A stretch of DNA of 40,504 nt from Parasitella parasitica (Eukaryota; Mucoromycota; Mucoromycetes; Mucorales; Mucoraceae). Every line of letters begins with the position of its first letter. Position 1 is the first letter of the stretch. Of the stretch, positions 21,230-32,757 are shown one piece after another. A program made the position numbers and the translations under genes. Below the pieces are notes generated by a model. The model had not been told where the DNA came from, did not search any database, and saw only the letters and a program-made list of their open reading frames with translations. The DNA lies in contig MU619347.1 in assembly GCA_025201805.1 (NCBI GenBank), positions 20,677-61,180 on the forward strand, given 5' to 3'.

Positions 21230-21792
21230 TCATTCATCGTCTTGTTGGAACGATAGCAGCGATGTTGGTTTTGATTTCGATTTGATTGTTTTCTTTTTCT
21301 TCTTTGATGAGGGCTTGTCAGATTTCTTGATCTCTTCGTCTATAATGGATTGCAATTTACGTTTTGACGATATTTGTTTTTGTTTACGAAATAACAACCG
21401 CCCATTCTCATCAACGGCTGGTTCTTCGGGCTCTTTTGCCTCCCCTTTTTTTGCCTCATCCTCATCCTCATCCTCATCTTCGTCCCCATCTTCTTCCTCA
21501 TTCTCTTGCCTTTTGAATATTTCTGCAATAATTGATTTTAATTACAATGGTCGATCGTTTCTTTATATGGTCATTTACCTCTTCCTTTGGAATCTAGTTC
21601 TACAACTTGTGCACCGTCCAACTCGTCATAATCATCATCATCTTGGCCATCCTCATAATTTTCGAATTTCCTGGCAGCTCTTTCCTTTTCTTGGCTTTTG
21701 CTTTTCAAACGTGCCAGAAATGGTGCTTCCTTTTGGACATAACTTAAGCTGTTTGACAATTGCTTGGGTGTAAGATTCCGTTTTGGAGGCAT
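21230..21792 (-). CDS. DUF4604 domain protein, small acidic/basic nuclear-type protein
   Basis: Two exons, 21579-21792 and 21230-21522 (GT-AG, in phase), give 168 residues. The N-terminus MPPKRNLTPKQLSNSLSYVQ followed by EAPFLARLKSK matches the conserved start of DUF4604 proteins. Next comes an acidic block (DGQDDDDYDELDGAQVVELD), then an Asp/Glu repeat in exon 2, a conserved-looking ENGRLLFRK and a Lys-rich tail ending SLLSFQQDDE. The function of the family is unknown; the alternating acidic and Lys-rich segments suggest a nuclear protein, which is only inference. It lies 117 bp upstream of the kinase start and 243 bp downstream of the TFIIIC stop. Confidence 0.75.
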
Positions 21793-22035
21793 ATCTAAAT
21801 GGAGAAATTTATTCGTTCATGTAAAGTTACGTTGTTGTGTCCTAAATTGTGGAAACGTTATTAGTCACGCACGACTGTTTAAATCAATGCAAACTGCCTT
21901 GATCTGGCTCGTTTAATACCGTACAGATTCCTCTTGAAGCGCATGGAGGTTCCAGAGTTTAACAGAGCACAGCAATATTTTCAAATGCTAAGCATCTCAA
22001 ATATGGCATGATGCTTTAAATCTGATGAAAATTTA

Positions 22036-25000
22036 TTAAACAGAACAATACTTGAGCATTAGAATTTGAGCTAAACTCATTGAACCACTTGTAATATAAA
22101 TAAGGTGTAAATTATAAGCAGCTTCCGATTTAAGATCGTACTCGTCGTCCAGCTGTTGCTCCAACTCCTCTTCCTCTTTTTCTGTTATGGGCCACTTGTA
22201 TACATTTTCAACTGGTCTTGTGCAAGTACGGCTATCTTCGTTTCTTTTCATTAAAAGTGCCTTTTCATAATGGGGCACTGCTAAATGAGTCAACCCCAGC
22301 AAGTGAAATGCACGACCAATGTTATATTCGGCTTCTTGATTATGATTTGTTAATTTAGCATATTCAAATACAAACATCATTCCCTAAACTTTACATTAGT
22401 TCAATAGAATAGCGATAACGGAGAGTAGCATATATCCTTTGTATTTACCTGCATAATTTGTAAATGTCTGTTATCGGATATACGTTGAACAGCTGTATGC
22501 AGTAGAGCCAAGCCAAGACATAAAGTATTCAGACGATCTTTGGGCGCAATGGCATAGGATCTCATAAAAAACACTATCGAGTACAATTAGATAAAAGACC
22601 CACCAAGAAAACTTGAAACAAGGAACTCACAAGAAGCACCAAGTGGATTCTTGGATGCGCTCATTAGATTTCCAAATAATGTCAACAGCACTGGATTCAC
22701 ATGGTTTGGAGATGAAATACCCATTTTATCAACTGCTTTTTCTGTGCTGGTGATGTTCCCGGTTGGTATATCGTAAAAGCGGTCGTAGTTTTGTTCGTTT
22801 AAAGTAGAATTATCTACATTCATGGATAGAATAGCATCATTGAGCTCCCTAATTTCTTCCAGAATGGCAGCATCAGTCTGAGAGCTTTCGTTTTGCTTGC
22901 GTTTGCTTGCTACAAGCGCATCCATAAGACGAATATTTCTCATCAGATATTTGAGCTGCGGCTGAGAGGCATAAACATTACTCTGTTTATTGCCTAGGTG
23001 AATCACAGCGATGTACAATCTGTAAGGGTCGTTTTGGAATTGAAAAAAGTTACACAGCCAGCGAGCACCAAACTGAATAATGGCTTCGTGTCTACCGATT
23101 ATACCACAGCCAATCATGGCTAGCCTCAGGGAAACCTTTTTCTTGTTATCAAAGTAAAATACATTGGCCACTGCTGCTTTCTTGAGTATCTCAAAAGCAC
23201 TTTCTACACGTCTTGTAAAGGCCAAAATATAGGCATATCGAATAAAAACAAAGAGCCATTTGTCAAAAGAAACGCCACGGAATTGAGTTGCTTGGACAAG
23301 ACGTCTGTTCTTTTCCTCGTCTTCTTTGTGCGCCTCCTCTTCCTCTTCATCCATTTCTTCCAAAGGCGCCTCTGCTTCTACAGTGGACCCATCTTCAGTT
23401 TTAATCTTGACTTTCCTCAGACGACTGGCCATACTATGAGCCTCCATGTTGATACTGCGACCGTGGGTCATAGTTCGTTTTCCTCTTCTGAGAGCATAAA
23501 AGCCTGTATATTTTACAGATCTATGGGCCGGAAAGAACGCAGAAACAGTAATAAAATCCTCCCAAACTTCTTGGGCATTTCGCATATAGTCGCGCATTAA
23601 CGTTCTATCCGCATCCTTTAGGTTGGGTCCAATCTGCTTATCAAGCTCGTCTAGTTTCTGGAACATCTTCATTATGGAGTATGATTTTTCTTCGTCTCTG
23701 CGCAAATCATCTTGTTTGCGTTGTCGAGCAGCTTCGGTTTTCGTCAGAGTATTGGTTTCGTCAAAGAGAGAGCCTTGCTTGGATTTCTTCTGACGACTCT
23801 CTTTCATCTGCTTCACTCTATCCATGGCTGTTGCCGAGGATTCGCCACCGTCATCTAAATCTAATTTCTTTTGCTTTCGAGCGTTCCGGTTCTGCTGCAT
23901 CACTAGGAGACGACGCTTTAGCTTGATTGCTGCTGCTATATTCGCTAACAACAACAACAACAAAAAAAATTACCATAGTCAACTAATTGTAAAGCCTCAT
24001 CTTCTTTGCCCTGCTCTTCGTACACAGTGGCTAGAGACATTAAAACATCCACATTGTCATTTTGTTCCTCCAGGACTAAGCGCTGTCATTTAGCATAAGA
24101 ATGAATAACGGACCGGGTGTGATATTATCCTACCACTCTTGTAAAACTGGGCAGCAGTTTCCAAGTCGCCTATTTCTCTAAAGCAATCACCAGTCTTGAT
24201 AATCAAATCTGGTTGAATTTCCTAGTCAAACAATGTCAGTTCATGGAAATATCTACCGCCGCGAGTGTATGTTTCCCACGTACATCTGAGACATCGATAA
24301 TTCTTTGAAACACCTGCAAAGCTAGCTCGTAGTGTCTTTTATCATAGTAAGCGTATGCGATATCCTGGTGAAGGTCGGGATAAGTGGTGGCAGGATATTG
24401 AAGCAAGTATTTAAAGTGCTCCTATAAAGAGAGCCTATCTTTTTAGATCCAAAACTGGCCAGAAATACACGATACACTTACTGTGCCTAATCTGACTTGA
24501 TTCAAATATACTCGACAAACACCCATCCTTACTCGTAGTTCAATTGGAAACTCTGATCTAGATTCATCCTTTTCAAGATATTCATCATCATCATCACGAT
24601 CCACCCACCACGTTTCGTTTTGACGCTTTTGCACTAGTCGCAAACCTGTCTTGATGGTATTTAATGCTTTTTTATAGTCGTTCAAAATCAGGTACAATTC
24701 GCTCAACATGTTAATTTCTGAATATCCCAACTTGTTTTTGAATCCGTCCTCTTCTCCCTCCTCGTCGTCTTCGTCCTCGTCGTCGTCTTCATCGTCATTA
24801 TGGTTTGAATGCCAAACGATGGCGTGTTCGTACATTTGAATGGCTTCTATGGTTCTGCCCTGACTACGGTATAACTGTGCCAATTCGTTGATTACCTTGA
24901 AATGGTGGGGGTAAAAATCCAGAATGCTTTTGAATCCTTCTATAGCCTTTCTGGTTTGGTCCAGCTGTTTGTAGAGAAAAGCTCGATCCCAAAGAGCATC

Positions 25001-25915
25001 CACATCTGACGGATTGTTGCTGATGACTTTTGAAAAGCAGTGAATAGCCTGACGGGTTGCGTTGCATTCACTAAATCATGATGGCTCCTCAATTAGCGGC
25101 AATACCTAGAAACTGGCAATGCTTAGACTTACATTGACTTTTGCGCCAGTTCTTTCCACAGATCATTGTCGTTGGACAATAGGGCAGCTGTCATGCGGAA
25201 TTGGAGTGATTTCTCGGTGTTTCCCAATTCTTCATGCACAAGGCCCAATGTGTTCCAGGCTGGATAAGCCTGTGGGTTCTCTTCAATCACTTTTTGGAGA
25301 ATATCAAGCGCACTGCCGTATTCTCTTTGCACATACAATCCATTGGCTTGGCCCATAATGCGTTTCACTTGGTCGCTAAGCCGATATTCGCCTGCTGTAA
25401 TGCGTTTTTTGATCGATCCTTTGACACGGCTCAAACCAATACCAGAGGTCAATGCTAGGTTGTTGTCAAACTCTTCCATCTCCCTTTGAAATTCATCTAA
25501 ATCGCCTGTTTTCAACTTGCCACGCTGTTCAGTTGTTTTGTTGAGAAGCTCTCTAAAGGATATCATTAGCCTGCCCATTGTTCTTTTGGGCATACAAAGC
25601 TTACGTTAATTCATCGTCATTTTCCAATGTCCCATCTTGCTCATCTTTTTCCATCCACCTGTCAAGCGAGTCAGCATCATCGTCATCATCGTCATCATCG
25701 TCATCGTTTATAATATCGTCTTCATCAGCATCGCCGTAATGCTCGTATGCCTCCTCCTCTAGCTTCACTTTGCTGTCCTCTTCAAGACCCAAGACATTGC
25801 GTATACCAGGCACAATTTCAGCTGTCTCTTCCAGCGTTTGATTCGTTTTTGACTCTTTCTCTTTCTCTTTCTCTTTGCCTTTGCCTTTGCTTCTAGTTTG
25901 TCGCATTTGAGACAT
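22036..25915 (-). CDS. TFC4: TFIIIC subunit with TPR repeats (TFC4 / Sfc4 / GTF3C3)
   Basis: Nine exons: 25605-25915, 25133-25552, 24482-25070, 24284-24421, 24134-24221, 23974-24075, 22631-23944, 22449-22573 and 22036-22383, all in phase, giving 1144 residues. The ATG at 25915 precedes a Lys/Glu and poly-Asp N-terminus. TPR motifs start in exon 2 (ANGLYVQREYGSALDIL, AWNTLGLVHEELG) and continue through exons 3-6. A highly charged insert (KQKKLDLDDGG to RQRKQDDLRRDEE) separates the two TPR arrays, and a C-terminal TPR set has SDNRHLQIMQ and EYNIGRAFHLLGL. This is the box A-side assembly subunit that recruits TFIIIB (Brf1) at tRNA genes. The sixth intron is extremely short (29 nt, or up to 44 nt with alternative AGs). 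Its length is close to the yeast protein. Confidence 0.92.
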
Positions 25916-26192
25916 TTGGGTGATTGTAAACAAAGCAAGAAAATAAAAAAAATAAAAAAGAACTCATACCGTCACGCTCATAAATTGCAAGCGGCTTGCA
26001 TTGCTAAATGAATGCCCTACTCATATGGTACAGGTACCGTATAGGGGACCAATGAAAAAAAAAAAAAAAAAAAAAAAACTCTCACCAGTTATTTACGTTC
26101 TTCCAGTTGGACATGTCTTGTTCTAATGATGATGATGACGATTGATGGAAGAAATGGAAAGAGATGGAAAAAAGTTTAAATAAGTGATGGCT

Positions 26193-28981
26193 TTATAAAG
26201 TGACATTCTTGTAGTTAACAAGAGCAACGCCTTGACCACGGATCAAGACAGTTGCGCTTTCAGGTAAGCTATCGCGGAAAGCAGTAAATGCGGGGATTTC
26301 CAAGCGTGTCCATTCATCATAGAAGCAGCTGAAAGTAGCCTTGGGAGATCTATCCTTGGGATACTCGACCTTGATATTGACAGGTTGCTCGTAATTATTA
26401 ATGTAGGTGATGACAGAAGAAATATTGCTGGCTTTATGTTCTCTGCCATTGACCCAGACGTGTTGAATACTTTGGTAGTCGTTTTGAGCTGGATCGAAAA
26501 GAACACGGCACATTAAACTGTTCTTTGAAGCATATGTAGTAGACGAAACACAGGTAGTTTCTGAACAAGTCGTCTCAACTTGGGACAACACGAATTCGGC
26601 CAAAGTCTCATTGCTGCCATATTTGGGCAGCAAATCAGTTTGATAGCTACAGCGAGTCAAATACTGCTTAAAGGGGCTGCATTCAATAGTGTTGTATTCG
26701 TGAGCAGGGATGGCAGATTTGATAGTAGCTTGAACAGCTGTAGCGGACGATACAATGGCGGTGGCCAAAGCTTCGCCGGCGTTGTATTCCTGTCTGAAGA
26801 CAAGTTTGTTGGGAGACCATGAGCCATTGAAAGGTTGGAGAGCAGAGCAGATGGTGAATAAAAAGAAGAAAGCGACAAGAGCAGCGAGAGTAACCTTGCG
26901 ATAGTTTCCTGCAATGTGAACCCATGGCACAAAATGCAAAGCGATCAAGATAAGAGGAAAAGCAATGAAAACGTAGACAGCAATTTCAGGGGTGCCATCC
27001 GCAGTGGCATGACGCAGAGCATCCATAGCCAAGAACTCAATTTCGAGTAAAAAGATGAAAGGGACGACAGACTGAGACAAGAAGATCAAGGCCGAACGCA
27101 GCTTTGTGGTGACAGGGACAACAGCATGGATCAACACGGCTAAAGAGTTGAATACCAGGATATAGACAGCGAAATACAAGCTGGCAATGCTCTTGGAACC
27201 TGCAAAGATAGCGACGATAACAAAGAACCACCAGAATGAAAGCAAGCCGTACCAAGAGGCATCAGTAGTGGCAAGAGTTTGCTTGAGCTTGCTGGAAAGG
27301 ACCAGTTGGGAGAATTGGAGGCCCAAGAACGCAGCTGAGAATGTGTAGATAGCTGCGCCATAGACATCGCCGTAGGTCATGGAAGGGTTGATCTTGCACA
27401 TGGCAAACACAGCAACGCCGACAAACAATAAAGCAAAAAACAAAGCCAAAAAGACAGCAGCAGTACCTTTTGCGATTAAACGAACCTTTTCTTTGATGAG
27501 AGACGCAGCAGTTTGTTGGGAGGGCACATTCTTCAAAGCCAAAAAAAGACCAACGCCAGGCACAGCGAAAAGAGCAATCCAATTGATGATTTGGTAGGTA
27601 GTGAAGCTATACACAAACATCCAGCGACCCAAGATATCAAAGTAGATAAAGAGCTCTTCTCCCTTGTCTGTGTTGACCATATCATCGCTGTTGGCAATGG
27701 CTTTGGCAGCGGCTAATGCCATTTGGCCCATATACTGAAGAGCGTCCGGTGTGGTGTAAGCGAGATTATCGCGAGGGGTGTGGTAATGAGACCGAGGAGC
27801 ATAGAAAGCAATATCCAAGCCAGGAACACCGTCCTTGAGGAAAACTGAATAGTCCGTATCACTAATACAGACTCTTTAGTTTTGATCCCAACATACTAGT
27901 TGTGTATCATATTATTACCTCTTGATGAGTTGCGCCTTAAACATGTCGTTGCCAAGCGGAGAGCCATGCAATAATTTGGCACTTGAACCGGCAAGTTTCT
28001 TGACAGCGTCTAAATTGGAAGTTCTAAACATCATGGCTCTTCCACCAGCACCAGCGCCCTCTATATAACACCATTCGTTTTTTTTTTTCGGTTAGACTCG
28101 GTATAAAGTATCCCAGCATGCGAGAGAAATACGTTACCTAGGTTGATGAATAATTTGACAGCGGCATACCATGGGTGATGGATGAACGTCTTGCAGCCAA
28201 GCAATCCGCCTTCCTCAAAATTATTGAACAGAAAGATGATAGTGTTGCGAGGAGGATGTTCAACAAAGTAGCGCATCACTTCAAGCGTTGTAACCACACC
28301 CATGCCGTTATCAGTGACACCATTACTTGTAGGCACACTATCTAAATTCACAGTGTGAATTTCTCACGTCTTTTTTTTTTTGTGCGACCCCCCCCGAGGC
28401 TTCACCTACCATAATGTGCATTCAACAAAAGAGCTTCGTCTTTACCCGAGGTGCCATTTAAGCGAACAATGACATTACGAGAGTGGACAAACCAATGCTC
28501 GTCTACGTATGAGCAATGCATCAGTGTTTGCAAATGGTGAGTGTGTGTCCATTCGGGCATTCAACTTACTCTCAGTGAACCAATCTTGGGGGATGATAGC
28601 CTCCGAAGTATCATTGCCAATGACATCCATTTCCAATCCACGAGCAGTGGCCTCCTTTTGCATATCAGTTGCAACTGATGCAATCCAGTCCCTCATCAAC
28701 CCATTCTCGCGGGTATTAGCAGAGTGAGGCGCATTAAAACGAGTCAAATATTCATTGTAGGCATGGATACCTGAGAAATCGTCCAGTTCTCTTGCTTGCG
28801 TGTCAGATAAAGGCGTTGGTAAGACGGTCCTGTAAAAATGAACGAATGCAGCAAAGAGGAACAAAAAACCAAGCGACATGCCGTAGACATGGTAGGATTT
28901 CCTGCCGTTTTTTGCTGTTAGCGGCTCTTGTAAATGGCTTGGTCGGATTAAAGGAGTATCCTCATTGCTGTCACCACTCAT
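26193..28981 (-). CDS. PFF1: M28-family zinc metallopeptidase, PFF1-type vacuolar membrane protease
   Basis: Five exons: 28570-28981, 28410-28502, 28138-28341, 27919-28060 and 26193-27861, all in phase, giving 839 residues. The N-terminus carries a membrane anchor (about 32-54, GFLFLFAAFVHFY). The peptidase domain shows the M28 metal centre: NAHYDS (His167, Asp169), TDNG (Asp179), FNNFEEGG (catalytic Glu211, ligand Glu212), NLEGAGAGGRAMMFR and SHYHTPRDN. A multi-pass region of about eight or nine hydrophobic helices follows, then a lumenal C-terminal domain with Cys and N-glycosylation sequons. The layout matches yeast Pff1, a vacuolar membrane protease; the cell location is inferred. The GTG/TTG-initiated extensions upstream lack an ATG, so 28981 is the start. 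The yeast protein is somewhat longer. Confidence 0.92.
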
Positions 28982-29917
28982 TTTGCTTTGACAGGAAGAC
29001 TTTGGGAAAATAAAGCAAAAAGCAAACAAAAACAAAGACCTATTTATATGTGCTCTGGAAAAACCATATTTCCCTGAAATGCAACATATACTTACGGCCA
29101 ATTTTTTATTTTTTTGGTGTTCCGCATATTTTTTGATTATCAGATCAGATCAAACTGTGTGGTACTCATTACCTGTTTTTTCGACATCTTTGTTTTTTAG
29201 CAACTTGCTCGAGTAAATGATACACGTTATCTTTTTGTTTTGTTTTGCATATCCTGCATTAATCTGATTTTTAAATTTCATGGCGTCAAATTATGTCAAT
29301 GCATCCAATGTAGATCCCCAACTATATTTTTGCCAGGAAGGGCTATGAGCTAAGCATGATATATTATTCAGTTATAGCAAAAATACGTTTATTAATTCTT
29401 TCATGTGAATGAAGATAAAAGACTGAGCATTCCTATTTCATTGTGGCCACATCCTCTTTGATAATCATTATGCGTGTTCCGTTTATCAATTTCAGTTGTC
29501 TTTTGAGGATTTTATATACCGTTACAGCATGAGAATACAGAGCAAGAGTATATAGCAAAAGCCTAGCAGAAAAAGAGGGCTAGTTGCTTACTCTTAATTT
29601 GGAATTCAAAATTGGTAGATTCACAAAATAGGTTGACATCCAGTACATTGTTTGTAATGAAACAAAGCAATGTTGATGATTCATCCTAATCCACCCTGAT
29701 TTATTTTATTTAACTTTGTCATAGACGACGATATCTTCAAGGAACATTTAGGGCACGCTCTTTATCGAACTGTTTGAACCTTACAAGGTGCTTTCTCAAG
29801 ATTGTTGCAACAGACACCACAGTGACCATTTTTCCTTCAGGACACTGCAGATACACCACCCAGAAGAACGAAATCCGTAGTCTGAAGGAATCCCTTTGAA
29901 CAAAACCAACTATTCAA
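28982..29917. other. Divergent intergenic region between the M28 protease and MGM101
   Basis: About 0.94 kb separates two oppositely transcribed starts, so promoters for both should lie here. It is AT-rich, with no clear TATA box or coding frame. The segment 29740-29890 is less AT-rich, but no homology was recognised. Confidence 0.5.
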
Positions 29918-30923
29918 ATGCAAGCATTCGCTACAGGTTTCAAGAGAGTCGTGGTTAAACCTGCCAATATTCAACGCTTTAATGCAAGTCATTGCACATC
30001 TGCAGTGTTGATTTGATCCTAATCTTGTTTAATTCTAGTTTCAACGTAATGTCACAACTACTCGTTATGTCAAATTGGGCAAAAAGGAGAGTACTATGCC
30101 TAGTGCTCAAGCTAAATCCGGGCCCAAGGCAGTTGAAATGAGTAGCAAGAATGCGTCTACTGAATTTAAGGCTGTAGCAGCAACACCAGCAGCACCAGCA
30201 CCAGCACCAGCACCAGCACCAGCACCAGCACCAGCATCAACTTCGGCATCAGCAACAACTCTTCCGCAGCATTTTCCCACTACAGATCAATTTGATACAT
30301 CATTGTCGCCCATGATAGAGCAGCAGGAAGAGCCCAAAGAGGTAGGCCAAAACTGGTCCTCCTCTTTCTACGGCCTTTCTACAGAGAAATTTCCCAAAGA
30401 TGCTACGGACATCTTGCTCGAACCTGTTAACTCTGAAGACATCGAAATCAAACCAGGTACATATCGGAGACATGCGCTGATCAACATTGCCACTCACTGA
30501 TATGCTTCCCTAGACGGTCTACTCTATCTTCCTGAAATCAAATACAGACGCATATTGAACAGGGCATTTGGGCCTGGCGGGTGGGGATTAGCACCACGCG
30601 GGGAACACACTATTTCCACCAGGAACATTTCACGTGAATATGCGTTGATCTGTAGTGGACGTTTTGTATCACAAGCCAGAGGAGAGCAGGATTATTTCGA
30701 CGTTTCTGGACTACCCACTGCGTCTGAGGGGTGCAAGAGCAATGCTTTGATGCGATGCTGCAAAGATCTTGGTATCGCATCAGAATTGTGGGATCCTGTG
30801 TTCATTCGCAAGTTTAAAAGGAAGCACTGCGTTGAGGTCTGGGCAGAGCATGTAACGACCAAAAAGAAAAAGAAGTTGTGGCGAAAGAAGGACGATGTTT
30901 TGGGTAGGCTAGGTCGTCGTTGA
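29918..30923 (+). CDS. MGM101: MGM101, mitochondrial genome maintenance recombination protein
   Basis: Exons 29918-29983, 30039-30456 and 30514-30923 give 297 residues. The first intron (55 nt) begins with GCAAGT, a canonical GC-AG donor. It is the only splice that joins the basic, presequence-like [19 protein letters not shown] in frame to [15 protein letters not shown] (Ala-Pro)n linker follows (30187-30234), then the Rad52-like core: [64 protein letters not shown] and a basic tail. MGM101 binds single-stranded DNA and anneals strands for mtDNA repair. An alternative start at 29982 (ATG CAA, then GTCATT as donor) would remove the presequence and uses a poor splice site. Confidence 0.9.
30187..30234 (+). 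repeat. GCACCA hexanucleotide repeat coding for Ala-Pro
   Basis: About eight GCACCA units (with GCA variants at the edges) encode an Ala-Pro spacer between the presequence and the DNA-binding core of MGM101. Copy number is likely to vary between strains. Confidence 0.85.
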
Positions 30924-31047
30924 CACTTGATGGATTCTAATATGGCTTTGTGTTTGTAGATTACCCTTATAAAGAGACTTAACAATGAACAGAATTAAAT
31001 GCACGTGAGTATGCGTATGATAATGCATGTGCCATGCTTCAGCAGTG

Positions 31048-31055
31048 TATAAATA
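31048..31055 (+). promoter_or_regulatory. TATA box of the small membrane-protein gene
   Basis: TATAAATA lies 82-89 bp upstream of the ATG at 31137 and is followed by a long CT-rich leader (about 31069-31118). This is a strong fungal core-promoter layout and supports the short open frame downstream. Confidence 0.5.
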
Positions 31056-31136
31056 CATGGCAACCTCTTTTTTCCTTCTTCTTCTTCTTTTTCTCTTCCT
31101 TTTTCACCTCTTTTTCACATACATACACACAATAAA

Positions 31137-31274
31137 ATGGTGCTTCATTCGATCATACTGTTTCTAGTGTTTCTCAAGTTTGTTACAACCATCATTAAAG
31201 ATGACCAAGATCCGCAACATGAGAAAGCTATCTACTATGACCCAACCAATGCTGATGCCACTGCTTTGACATGA
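31137..31274 (+). CDS. Short 45-residue membrane or secreted protein
   Basis: The ATG at 31137 follows an A-rich AATAAA context, a TATA box and a CT-rich leader. The 45-codon product begins with a hydrophobic segment (LHSIILFLVFLKFVTTII), which is a signal peptide or single membrane anchor. It is followed by an acidic, polar tail (DDQDPQHEKAIYYDPTNAD). The stop is TGA at 31272-31274. No family was recognised. Support comes from promoter structure and the ordered hydrophobic-then-acidic composition, not from homology. It could also be a 5' uORF of a longer transcript, though no downstream frame is seen. Confidence 0.45.
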   Translation: MVLHSIILFLVFLKFVTTIIKDDQDPQHEKAIYYDPTNADATALT

Positions 31275-32403
31275 TATGATTGCCTGCTGAGCAATTTGCT
31301 GCTACTGTAAATAATGTAATTACACATCCATCCGTCAATGAGCAACAGCCATAAAGTATACCACCGCCAACCGCCCCTCCCTCCCCTTTTTTTTTTATTT
31401 TTTTCATTATACAATTAGCTAGGGATATTGTAACGATTTACAACAAAATGTTGTCAAAGACTGGCTTGCTGCAGTTTTTTCAATCTTCTTTTGGATACAT
31501 ATATAATAAACATTGCAAGGCATATTTGATGTTTTGCTGTATATATCGCCTGTTTCCTTTTGCCCCCCCCCCCTATTTTTTTTTTTTTTTTTTTTAATAT
31601 ATATAATCACATGTCAGTGTTGGCTATTTCTTTCAAATTTGAACAATGCAAGTTGAGGTACGGTTGCATGTAGCCACAAACATAAAGTGCCGTATCACAT
31701 ATGATCATCACGTTACAACAGCAAGCCGTATAGATGATGCTGAATCGTTGAATGACATTGCGACGACCATATGAAATAAACGATTTCAAGTAATTACGGA
31801 AACATGTAACATCTGCCATCGTCAATGTACTAATTAATAAAGAAATGCACGCAAGCTGTTGCTTGGCCACTATCCTTGGAACAGGAGAGTAGTAAAAAAA
31901 AAAAAAAAAAAGTGCTTCCTTTTTTTTTTTTTACATAAATCCTGCATGTTGTAAAGTGCACGGTATCTTGTTTGTTCTGATTGTCTCCTGTATAATTTTC
32001 AACTTCAAAGCACAAGCCAAGCAATACCAAATAAAAGTATCAATGACGACAGCCGTAATATATATATATATACATAGTAGGTATTTCTCACAATTTCAGG
32101 AAGCATCGGGATATTCAGTATATGCCATTGCTGATTGCTTTAGTTTGGATGTATGTACATACAGTACAATATTGATAATGCGCCTTTCGAAGCAAAAACA
32201 TGTATAGTTAAAAGCAAACTATTATTCAGCCTCGTCATGACTTAGTTCTCTTTCGTCTGATCGCTATATACTAATGCTCGACAGAATCCATGATTATCCA
32301 AGTCTCTGTACAGGTAGTCATTTTAATAGAAGCTTGATATAATCAGTACGGTTTATGGGGTACATATTAATGCAGGATCCCGAGTTGTGAAGACTGTGTG
32401 AAC
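31275..32403. other. Intergenic with several homopolymer tracts
   Basis: It contains a C run with a T run (about 31563-31597), an A run and a T run close together (31892-31932), and a short TA repeat (about 32059-32072). Open frames are low-complexity and not credible. Confidence 0.4.
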
Positions 32404-32699
32404 ATGGATGCCAGCATGCATCTTTGCTACGTATGCAAACAATTTTACTATCATTACCGTGAAAAACCTTACGAAATAAAAGGTGTACAATATCGACTGT
32501 ATCCACAATCGAATGAACCTACAGCAGCAGTATACGAAAAGGTCATCTTTTTTTTTTTTTTTGGTAATGGTATGGCCTTCAAACTACTTATGAGCCTTCA
32601 AGTACATACTACGATCAACTCGCATGTTTGCTGGACTCTGATTTTATACCACTCATGTTGCAAAAGCAACTACCTCAGTGTACTGGACATGGCGTTTGA
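32404..32699 (+). CDS. Tentative small two-exon gene, 80 residues, Cys-containing
   Basis: Exon 1 is 32404-32541 and exon 2 is 32595-32699. The 53-nt intron (GTCATC...GAG) contains a poly-T tract and keeps phase. The product has a CYVC knuckle, an aromatic-basic stretch (KQFYYHYREKPYEIKGVQYR) and a second part (STYYDQLACLLDSDFIPLML) ending in QCTGHGV. The frame just upstream also reads CEDC in phase with CYVC, so a zinc-binding CxxC...CxxC unit may begin earlier and the start is uncertain. It ends 58 bp from the convergent MetAP1 stop. No family was recognised, and the donor is weak. Without the intron the frame runs on into the MetAP1 antisense strand, which is unlikely to be real. Confidence 0.3.
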
Positions 32700-32757
32700 T
32701 TGTAAACATACAAACGTCCTCACAAGGGAAATAGCGTTTAATATCACCTCTATTTAT

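Noticed and set aside
23283-23926. Plus-strand open frames within the TFIIIC gene
   Set aside because: They are antisense to a well-supported 1.3-kb exon, and their composition mirrors the charged insert.
25916-25933. Upstream start for the TFIIIC subunit
   Set aside because: The open frame extends to TTG at 25933, but the first ATG is at 25915 and precedes the usual basic N-terminus.
29740-29890. Possible zinc-knuckle or tRNA-like segment upstream of MGM101
   Set aside because: No tRNA arms or box B (GGTTCGANNCC) could be found, and no frame gave a consistent Cys/His spacing.
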